From: SOIA01 sp050116035 | GTDB taxonomy: Bacteria > Acidobacteriota > Aminicenantia > Aminicenantales > Aminicenantaceae | Assembly (NCBI GenBank): GCA_050116035.1 | Contig: JASFPJ010000264.1 | Location: forward strand, 1-5,104 | Direction of reading: 5' to 3' | DNA: 5,104 nt | In this document: positions 1 through 5,104 of the stretch, piece after piece | Layout of the letters: every line of letters starts with the position of its first letter | How positions within the stretch are numbered: position 1 is the first letter of the stretch | The notes under the pieces: generated by a model | The model's database searches: none | The model's input: the letters and a program-made list of their open reading frames with translations, nothing else | What the model was told of the DNA's origin: nothing | Position numbers and translations under genes: made by a program

Positions 1-2214
1 GAAGTCGGGATTGTTGCGCTTCAATCCGAGGTTTCCGATGACGAGCACGCTCTGCGCGGCACCGGGTTTGTCCAGGAAGTAGACCTGAGTGGACGAGAGA
101 GCTTTCGGTTCTGTAATACTGGCCTTTTTCACGTTTTTCTTCTTCCATGAACCAAAGGCCTTCTCGACTTTGCTCTTGGCCTCGCTCAGCGTGATGTCTC
201 CTGCGATGACCACAGCGGCATTGTTCGGCGCATAGTGCGCTCTGTAGAAATTCACCAGGTCTTTCCGTGCAATGGCATTAATGGACTCAACAGTTCCCGA
301 ACCTGTATAGGGCTGCGCATAGGGATGGCCTTCACCGTAGAGAGTGCTCAAAAACAACTTAATCGCCGATAGAAATGGCTGTCTCGATTCCTGCTGGATC
401 CGGCCGAGATAGATTTTCTTTTTCCGCTGCAGTTCTTCTTCGGGAAATGTGGGATTTAAAACAACATCAGTCATCAAATCGAGTCCCTTATCGAGCTTGC
501 CTCTGAGGATATTCAGACTGACACTCGAACTATCAAACGAACTGCCTGAACTAAGAAACGCTCCGAGTGATTTAACTTCTTCGGCAATCTCCAGCGCTGT
601 CCTTGATTTTGTTCCTTCATCCATGAGGTCGGCTGCCAGAGATGCGGCACCGGGCCTATCCGCCGGGTCGGATGCCCATCCGCTCTTCAGCACAAGGTTG
701 ACCTGTAAGAGAGGAAGCTTATGGTCTTCGACTAAATACAGCTTTAATCCGTTGGATAAGGTTGTGCTTTGAATCTCTGGGGGAGAAAAAGAAGGCTCGG
801 GTAATGGAGGCGGTTCTTTTGTCCGGTCGAATTCACTCTTTTCAGAAACCAGATCTCCCTGGGGCAGAAAATGGACAATCACGCGCTTATTCAAATCGAG
901 AAATTTTGTGGCACACTTGAGGACATCATCAGTCGTTACCTTCGCATACCTATCCAGATCCCACTGGAAACCATCCGGATCTCCCAGATAGACGTTGTAT
1001 TGATTCAATGTATCCGCTTTTCCTCCAAAACTACCGATTCTCTCCAGGCTCCTTATAAACGAGGCTTCTCTGTTGACTTTCGCCAGCATGAGTTCTTCGT
1101 TGGTGATGCCTTCCTTAAAAATCTTGTTCAGTTCCTGATCCACTGCTTTCTCAATCTCATCAAGTGTATGCCCCTTCCGTGCGGTGACGGTTATGTGGAA
1201 AGTGCTGGATAATTCTCTTGAGGCCTGGTAGGCAGAAACATCCTGGGCGATTTGTTTCTCATACACAAGGGCCTTGTAGAGGCGTGACGTTTTTCCTGAA
1301 GACAAAGCATCGGCAAGCACATCAAATTCCGCATCCCCAGGCGCATAAAGAGCTGGAGTATGCCAGGCTATATAAATTCGCGGAAGCTCGATCTTATCGG
1401 TGACCACTGTGCGTTTCACTCCATCGAGTGTCGGCATCCACTGTTTGAGCCTCTCGATCGGGGGCCCGGGTGGAATAGAAGCAAAGTGTTTCTCCACGAG
1501 TTTCTTGGCGACTGCGGGATCAAAATCTCCGGCAATACAGAGCGAAGCATTATTCGGCGTATAGTACATTTTGAAAAAATCTTTGACGTCTTCAAGTGTA
1601 GCTGCCCCAATATCCTCCAGGCTCCCGATGACTGTCCATGAATAGGGATGATTGGGCGGATAGAGCATGCTCATCAGAATCTCATTCGCCCGGCCGTAGG
1701 GTTGATTATCCACTCCCTGTCTCTTTTCGTTCTGGACAACGCCGCGTTGGGTATCCAGCTTCTTCTGGTCCATAACCGGGAGAAGATACCCCAATCGGTC
1801 AGCCTCAAGCCAGATTCCCATCTCCAGGTAGTTGCTCGGCAGGTTTTCCCAGTAGTTTGTCCTGTCGTTGCTCGTGGAGCCGTTACTCATACCGCCGATC
1901 TTTTCCATTGGCTCGTCATAGTTGGGGATATGCTCTGAGCCTTCGAACATCAGGTGCTCGAACAGATGAGCGAATCCGGTTCGTCCCTTCTTCTCGTTTT
2001 TGGACCCCACATGGTACCAGACATTAACCGATACCATGGGAACCGAATGGTCCACATGAAGGATGACATCGAGCCCGTTGGGCAGCTCATACTTCTCGAA
2101 CTTGATTTTCGGCAACTTCTCCTGGGCGAAGAGTCCCGGAGCTAAGCATGCGACTGAAAAAATGAATAAAAAAGCAACTAATACTATTTTGTTTTTGGTG
2201 CTGAATTGACTCAT
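1..2214 (-). CDS. Exported M16 (insulinase/pitrilysin-type) zinc peptidase, fused two-half form, 3' end beyond window
   Basis: The frame runs without a stop from the ATG at 2214 to base 1, giving exactly 738 residues. Residues 8-30 form a hydrophobic signal peptide with a likely cleavage at LFA|QE, so the product should be exported (periplasm or outside). The N-terminal M16 domain starts near residue 38 and has the inverted zinc motif H83-L-F-E86-H87. The third ligand is probably E163 in VVQNEKR, 76 residues after H87, the usual family spacing; NGSTSNDRTNY and WLEADR are also typical. The first M16 C-type domain covers about 195-375. A second M16 half begins near 480, but its zinc site is replaced by S525-L-A-A-D529, so it should be non-catalytic and structural. 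The visible end lies in the second C-type domain (HPYAQPYTGSG, YAPNNAAVVIAGD). Full-length fused relatives are about 900-950 residues, so roughly 200 are probably missing. An in-frame TGA directly precedes the ATG, fixing this start. The physiological substrate is unknown; family members degrade peptides. Confidence 0.95.
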   Translation of the reverse strand, partial: MSQFSTKNKIVLVAFLFIFSVACLAPGLFAQEKLPKIKFEKYELPNGLDVILHVDHSVPMVSVNVWYHVGSKNEKKGRTGFAHLFEHLMFEGSEHIPNYDEPMEKIGGMSNGSTSNDRTNYWENLPSNYLEMGIWLEADRLGYLLPVMDQKKLDTQRGVVQNEKRQGVDNQPYGRANEILMSMLYPPNHPYSWTVIGSLEDIGAATLEDVKDFFKMYYTPNNASLCIAGDFDPAVAKKLVEKHFASIPPGPPIERLKQWMPTLDGVKRTVVTDKIELPRIYIAWHTPALYAPGDAEFDVLADALSSGKTSRLYKALVYEKQIAQDVSAYQASRELSSTFHITVTARKGHTLDEIEKAVDQELNKIFKEGITNEELMLAKVNREASFIRSLERIGSFGGKADTLNQYNVYLGDPDGFQWDLDRYAKVTTDDVLKCATKFLDLNKRVIVHFLPQGDLVSEKSEFDRTKEPPPLPEPSFSPPEIQSTTLSNGLKLYLVEDHKLPLLQVNLVLKSGWASDPADRPGAASLAADLMDEGTKSRTALEIAEEVKSLGAFLSSGSSFDSSSVSLNILRGKLDKGLDLMTDVVLNPTFPEEELQRKKKIYLGRIQQESRQPFLSAIKLFLSTLYGEGHPYAQPYTGSGTVESINAIARKDLVNFYRAHYAPNNAAVVIAGDITLSEAKSKVEKAFGSWKKKNVKKASITEPKALSSTQVYFLDKPGAAQSVLVIGNLGLKRNNPDF

Positions 2215-2221
2215 TCAATCT

Positions 2222-2227
2222 CTCCTT
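2222..2227 (-). promoter_or_regulatory. Shine-Dalgarno site of the M16 peptidase
   Basis: The minus strand reads AAGGAG seven bases before the ATG at 2214. It supports this start together with the TGA codon that immediately precedes the ATG in frame. The next in-frame Met is residue 60, which would lose the signal peptide. Confidence 0.85.
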
Positions 2228-2279
2228 CTAATTCATATTCTGTCCAGATTAATGGTAATTCTTCTGATCATTCACTAAC

Positions 2280-2309
2280 ATTTTAACGTCTCACAGTGCT
2301 TATTGCCAG
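2280..2309 (-). promoter_or_regulatory. Candidate sigma70-type promoter of the M16 peptidase
   Basis: On the minus strand, CTGGCA (2304-2309, 4 of 6 to the -35 consensus) is followed after 18 bases by TAAAAT (2280-2285, 5 of 6 to the -10 consensus). It would give a leader of about 60 bases before the ATG at 2214. Such matches arise easily by chance in AT-rich spacers, so this is only a candidate. It would allow the peptidase to be transcribed independently of the upstream serine hydrolase. Confidence 0.3.
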
Positions 2310-2368
2310 CGTCAGATTTATAAACCGAAAAATAGTGAAAAGGATGGAGTCAGTGGAGCCGGGTGAAT

Positions 2369-2396
2369 GGACATGGCTATGATGTCCGCATGGACA
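2369..2396. repeat. Overlapping alternative stem-loops in the peptidase-hydrolase spacer
   Basis: Three related segments are visible on the plus strand: GGACAT (2369-2374), ATGTCC (2382-2387) and GGACA (2392-2396). The middle segment can pair perfectly with the left one (6 bp stem, 7-base loop), or its TGTCC part can pair with the right one (5 bp stem, GCAT loop). The two hairpins exclude each other on either strand. No T-run follows on either strand, so this is not a standard intrinsic terminator. Function unknown; it may be chance. Confidence 0.4.
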
Positions 2397-2415
2397 CAAA
2401 GCCAACAGAGCAACC

Positions 2416-2449
2416 CAGTATTTTAGACTAAAGCTCAGTATTTTAGGCT
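2416..2449. repeat. Short direct repeat, 14-nt unit with 20-bp period
   Basis: CAGTATTTTAGACT (2416-2429) recurs as CAGTATTTTAGGCT (2436-2449), differing at one base. The start-to-start distance is 20 bp, close to two helical turns, so both copies would face nearly the same side of the DNA, as paired protein-binding sites can. It lies just downstream of the serine hydrolase stop codon and far upstream of the M16 start. No known operator is recognised. Confidence 0.5.
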
Positions 2450-2485
2450 GATGGAATCAATAAAAGGCCATTAATAACGAATGCA

Positions 2486-4042
2486 TCAATCCTTCATGCG
2501 GGCCGTGAGTGTATTGGATGAACCTCTCACTTCTTCCCGCAAAACAACTATTATTTTATCTGCCTCGACTGCAACACGGATCTTCCCTCTCTCTGAGAAA
2601 TCGACAATCTGGTAATCGATGACAAATGTACTGTCATTTTCCCAGAATCCTCTGTACGCGCGTAAATACCCCGCGGCTTTCGTCAGGCGATAGACATTAT
2701 CCAACCCGACTGGAACCTGGAGATTCCTGTCCCTGTAAGATAGAGTCAACAGGGCTTCATTTTTTTTTGTCACAAAATCCAGAGAAAGTCTCTTGAAGTT
2801 CATCGGATTCACATCGAACACAAAAGTCTTCCCGGATATCTTCTGGGCAATCTCAGGTGGAGTGGGCACAGCTGAAGGCTTGGGATTTGAAATCGCATGA
2901 AGGATGGATTGAAGGCGTTTTTCTCCAGCGGGATTTTCAGGCAGCGGCGCCGAACTTTTTACTGCGGGAAGGATGTGATTCCTCATAAGCATATGGGGAA
3001 CGAAAAAACTAAATGAATGCAAAGCACTGGTGAAAACCACGACCATATTCTGCTGAGGCAGAACCACTATATACTGGCCCGAATATCCAAGTGCCATGGA
3101 GTATCCGTCCTCATCCACCCACCATTGATATCCATACCCATCGGATAGAGTGCCGGCTTTGATGTGCTCGCGTGTGGATGCATCGACCCATGCGGAGGAC
3201 ACGACCTGTTTTCCCTCCCAAACGCCCTTGTTCAAATACAGAAAACCTATTTTTGCCATATCGAGAGGCTTCATCCGCATGCCTCCCCATCCGATGGTGA
3301 TTCCCTGTGGATTGGCAGGCCAAACGACTTGGTGAATTCCTAGAGGGCCGAAAAGATGTTCTCTGGCAAAAGCAAGAGCATTTGTGCCGGTGGACTCCTG
3401 CAATATTGCGGACAGAAGGAATGAAACACCGTTACTGTATTCGAACTTGGTTCCCGGCGCTGTGGCCATGGGTAAGTTGAGCATGTACTGGGTCCAGTCA
3501 CGACTGGCCCTCATCTTTGCCAGTCCCTGCCAGTTGTACAAATATGAATCTCGCGCCCTGAATCCCGAAGACATGGTCAAAAGATGCTCAAGGGTCAGGG
3601 CTTTTTTATTCTCATCCAGATTCGCGGGCGTTCGTTCCGGGAAAAATTCCAAGACAGGTGTTTTCACGCTCTCAATGTATCCTTTATCAATCGCAATACC
3701 GATCAAGGCGGAAGTGATGCTTTTTGTGCATGAATGGATGATGTGCCAAGAATCCTTCTTATAAGGATGGAAACAGGCATCAAGAAGCACATAGCCATTG
3801 CGAATAACAACCACGCTGCGGATGGGAGTATTCTGGCTTTTAATCCGCTCCAGCAATTCCGCTAATTTTTCCGAGTCGACACCTTGTTTTTCTGGAGTAG
3901 AAGTCTGCCATCCTTGAGTGGGCCAGTAGGCGGGTGTCTTTTGTGTCTCAATCGCGTGAAGTGTTCCCCAGGTAAGGAGAAGAGCCAGGACCACAAGAGT
4001 CTTGAAGGCGAAGGTTTTAAAGATAAGAGTGTGTTTCCTCAT
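2486..4042 (-). CDS. Exported serine hydrolase, beta-lactamase/class C-esterase fold, with extra C-terminal domain
   Basis: This 518-residue protein is complete. Residues 1-30 are a signal peptide (basic start, hydrophobic run 16-26, cleavage probably LHA|IE). The beta-lactamase-superfamily domain covers about 52-345. The catalytic SxxK motif is S104-C-T-K107, and the YxN motif is Y202-S-N204, supplying the nucleophile, general base and tyrosine of this fold. The third strand motif appears as LGYSGQYIVVLP (318-329), where KTG occurs in true class C beta-lactamases; this points to the esterase/amidase/peptidase side of COG1680 (NylB or EstB relatives) rather than antibiotic resistance. LTLEHLLTMSSGF and GMRMKPLDMAKIG are typical of that group. 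A proline-rich linker (about 384-397) leads to a beta-rich C-terminal domain (about 398-518) with GLDNVYR and RGFWENDSTFVIDY. The ATG at 4042 has a strong ribosome site. The substrate cannot be read from the sequence. A 163-base spacer separates it from the sulfatase upstream. Confidence 0.94.
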   Translation of the reverse strand: MRKHTLIFKTFAFKTLVVLALLLTWGTLHAIETQKTPAYWPTQGWQTSTPEKQGVDSEKLAELLERIKSQNTPIRSVVVIRNGYVLLDACFHPYKKDSWHIIHSCTKSITSALIGIAIDKGYIESVKTPVLEFFPERTPANLDENKKALTLEHLLTMSSGFRARDSYLYNWQGLAKMRASRDWTQYMLNLPMATAPGTKFEYSNGVSFLLSAILQESTGTNALAFAREHLFGPLGIHQVVWPANPQGITIGWGGMRMKPLDMAKIGFLYLNKGVWEGKQVVSSAWVDASTREHIKAGTLSDGYGYQWWVDEDGYSMALGYSGQYIVVLPQQNMVVVFTSALHSFSFFVPHMLMRNHILPAVKSSAPLPENPAGEKRLQSILHAISNPKPSAVPTPPEIAQKISGKTFVFDVNPMNFKRLSLDFVTKKNEALLTLSYRDRNLQVPVGLDNVYRLTKAAGYLRAYRGFWENDSTFVIDYQIVDFSERGKIRVAVEADKIIVVLREEVRGSSNTLTARMKD

Positions 4043-4048
4043 TTTTTG

Positions 4049-4054
4049 CTCCTC
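4049..4054 (-). promoter_or_regulatory. Shine-Dalgarno site of the serine hydrolase
   Basis: The minus strand reads GAGGAG six bases before the ATG at 4042. It fixes this start, which also gives a well-formed signal peptide. Confidence 0.85.
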
Positions 4055-4090
4055 TGTGGACGGAAGAGAATTCGAATATAAGTACAGAGT

Positions 4091-4196
4091 AATGAAACCT
4101 GGTTGAATCCACTCTTAGCCCTTTATACGATTTTTCAGGGAATTAGTTTTCGTTGTTTAAACTCAATTGAATTGAATATTCAAACTGGGTTTCATT
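4091..4196. repeat. Long-range imperfect inverted repeat filling the sulfatase-hydrolase spacer
   Basis: The left arm AATGAAACCTGGTTGAAT (4091-4108) matches the reverse complement of the right arm (4178-4196), which reads AATGAAACCCAGTTTGAAT. The outer nine bases and the TTGAAT end are identical, with a few changes and a one-base gap between. About 69 bases separate the arms. The interior includes the palindrome TCAATTGA (4163-4170), and the perfect palindrome TTGAATATTCAA (4172-4183) overlaps the inner end of the right arm. It could form a long-armed RNA structure between the sulfatase stop and the hydrolase start, or be the remnant of a small non-autonomous inverted-repeat element. No target-site duplication is obvious. 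A weak promoter-like pair for the hydrolase (TTGAAT, 16 bases, TTTAAA on the minus strand) lies inside it. Function is not established. Confidence 0.45.
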
Positions 4197-4205
4197 CTAT
4201 GACTT

Positions 4206-5104
4206 TCATTTCTTTTTTTCTCTCTGGAACAACGCCGCATAAGGATGACCTGTATCACTCAACCAGGCAATGATTTCTTTTTTCTTTTGGTTGAGAATCC
4301 CGGTATAATTTTTATCTTTCGCCAGGTTCTTCATCTCACCCGGATCCTGCTGAAGATTATAGAGTTCATCGACTTCTGCATTGGCATGGAGGCCGAACTT
4401 CCACTCTCCGTCAAAACTGACGATGGATCGAGGTCCCCAATGGATATAAACCCGGTCATGGAAACCTCTGCCTGGCTTGCGCAACAAGGAGACAAAGGAC
4501 CTTCCATGAATGGCATCCGGCCCTTTTATGTTTGTCAGTTCCAGTAAGGTGGGGAGGATATCCACACTGCTGACTAGGCTGTGTGTAACAGAGCCAGGCC
4601 AGGTGACTCCAGGAACCCGCATGATGAGCGGCACATTGCACAGTTCCTGGTAGCCGCAGTTTTCCATTTTGTATAAATAACCGTGGGAAGCCAACATGTC
4701 TCCATGGTCTGACGTGAAGATGACAATGGTGTTGTCCTCAAAACCGCATTCTCTTATGGTATCAAGCACACGACCGATCTGAGAATCTATATAAGCACAG
4801 TACCCGTAGTAACGACGGATATAATCGCGGAACTGGTTTTCATTCCAGACAGGCAGCTTGTAGCAGTAATCGTTTGTCCTCTGGCTTTTTGGCTTGCCTT
4901 CGAGCGCATCATAGTGATTATCAGGAAGTGGACACTGTTCTATGGAATATTTTTCATTCCAGGGCTGCGGAGGCGCGACCGGAAGGTGGGGACCGTAGAA
5001 AGAGAGGACCATGCAGAAAGGCTGCGTGTTCCCGCGGTGTTTCCGGAGGAATTCCTGTGCTTTTTGAGTGAAGAAAGAGGCCATATGGTGCTCCTCCGGA
5101 AGCA
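4206..5104 (-). CDS. Sulfatase (type I, alkaline-phosphatase superfamily), C-terminal part, 5' end beyond window
   Basis: The frame stays open through base 5104, giving 298 complete residues; the ATG at 5084 is very probably internal, because the six codons before it (LPEEHH) continue a typical sulfatase stretch. Numbering from that Met, PH at 32-33 matches the conserved histidine region (SFYGPHLPVAPP). YYGYCAYIDSQIGRVLD (92-108) and TSDHGDMLASHGYLYK follow; D126 and H127 fit the calcium-binding pair and K139 the sulfate-binding lysine. The end shows the usual C-terminal subdomain motif DELYNLQQDPGEMKNLA (239-255). Sulfatases of this type hydrolyse sulfate esters using a formylglycine made from Cys or Ser in a C/S-x-P-S-R motif. 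That motif, and any signal peptide, would lie in the missing N-terminal portion, probably 170-200 residues. Seven cysteines are present, somewhat many for an exported enzyme. The substrate (polysaccharide, steroid or other ester) cannot be told. No maturase (anSME) is in the window. Confidence 0.93.
   Translation of the reverse strand, partial: LPEEHHMASFFTQKAQEFLRKHRGNTQPFCMVLSFYGPHLPVAPPQPWNEKYSIEQCPLPDNHYDALEGKPKSQRTNDYCYKLPVWNENQFRDYIRRYYGYCAYIDSQIGRVLDTIRECGFEDNTIVIFTSDHGDMLASHGYLYKMENCGYQELCNVPLIMRVPGVTWPGSVTHSLVSSVDILPTLLELTNIKGPDAIHGRSFVSLLRKPGRGFHDRVYIHWGPRSIVSFDGEWKFGLHANAEVDELYNLQQDPGEMKNLAKDKNYTGILNQKKKEIIAWLSDTGHPYAALFQREKKK

Noticed and set aside
1416..1610. Minus-strand 64-codon frame inside the M16 gene
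   Set aside because: It is out of frame with the peptidase, which reads continuously through this stretch with conserved M16 motifs.
449..2145. Several plus-strand open frames of 61-113 codons across this region
   Set aside because: They are antisense to the continuous M16 peptidase frame, show no recognisable domains, and lack ribosome sites; they are by-products of coding on the other strand.
2149..2154. Lipoprotein signal (SVAC, Cys23) in the M16 leader
   Set aside because: The -3 position is Ser rather than Leu, and a better signal peptidase I site (LFA|QE) follows at residue 30.
3111..3323. Minus-strand 70-codon frame inside the serine hydrolase
   Set aside because: It is an alternative frame of the hydrolase gene, with no domain of its own.
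2486..4042. Calling the serine hydrolase a true class C beta-lactamase resistance gene
   Set aside because: The KTG motif is absent (GYSGQ occupies that region), and the extra C-terminal domain and overall motifs fit COG1680 esterase/amidase relatives better.
3150..4081. Plus-strand open frames of 61-126 codons opposite the serine hydrolase
   Set aside because: They overlap the well-supported hydrolase on the opposite strand and have no family features.
4119..4140. CCCT...AGGG pairing in the sulfatase-hydrolase spacer as a terminator
   Set aside because: Only four base pairs around a 14-base loop, with no following T-run on either strand.
4245..5071. Other open frames, on both strands, within the sulfatase
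   Set aside because: All overlap the sulfatase, whose frame contains the conserved PH, SDHGD and C-terminal motifs; none has independent support.

Overview
The window carries three protein-coding genes, all on the minus strand. In transcription order (right to left) they are a sulfatase cut off at its 5' end by the window edge, a complete exported serine hydrolase of the beta-lactamase/esterase fold, and a large M16 zinc metallopeptidase cut off at its 3' end by the window start. Nothing on the plus strand looks like a real gene; the open frames there lie antisense to these three. I see no tRNA, rRNA, CRISPR array, transposase or phage gene.

Organism: bacterial, probably Gram-negative or another diderm, with moderate GC in genes and AT-rich spacers. 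Both complete starts have strong AGGAG-type Shine-Dalgarno sites, which argues against Bacteroidota. An exported M16 protease, an exported beta-lactamase-like hydrolase and a sulfatase together would fit a heterotrophic degrader such as some Acidobacteriota, Aminicenantota or PVC-group lineages. That placement is inference; no marker gene is present.

Layout: 1-2214 M16 peptidase (738 residues visible, N-terminal half catalytic, C-terminal half degenerate). 2215-2485 spacer with a Shine-Dalgarno site, a possible promoter, overlapping small stem-loops and a 20-bp-period direct repeat. 2486-4042 serine hydrolase (518 aa). 4043-4205 AT-rich spacer with a long-range imperfect inverted repeat. 4206-5104 C-terminal part of the sulfatase.

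How they might work together: the two complete N-termini have signal peptides, so at least two of the products act outside the cytoplasm. The spacers (163 and 271 nt) are long for a tight operon, so separate or only loosely coupled transcription is likely. The genes share a theme of extracellular hydrolysis but no obvious single pathway. I found no convincing new biological system; the most unusual structures are in the two spacers.
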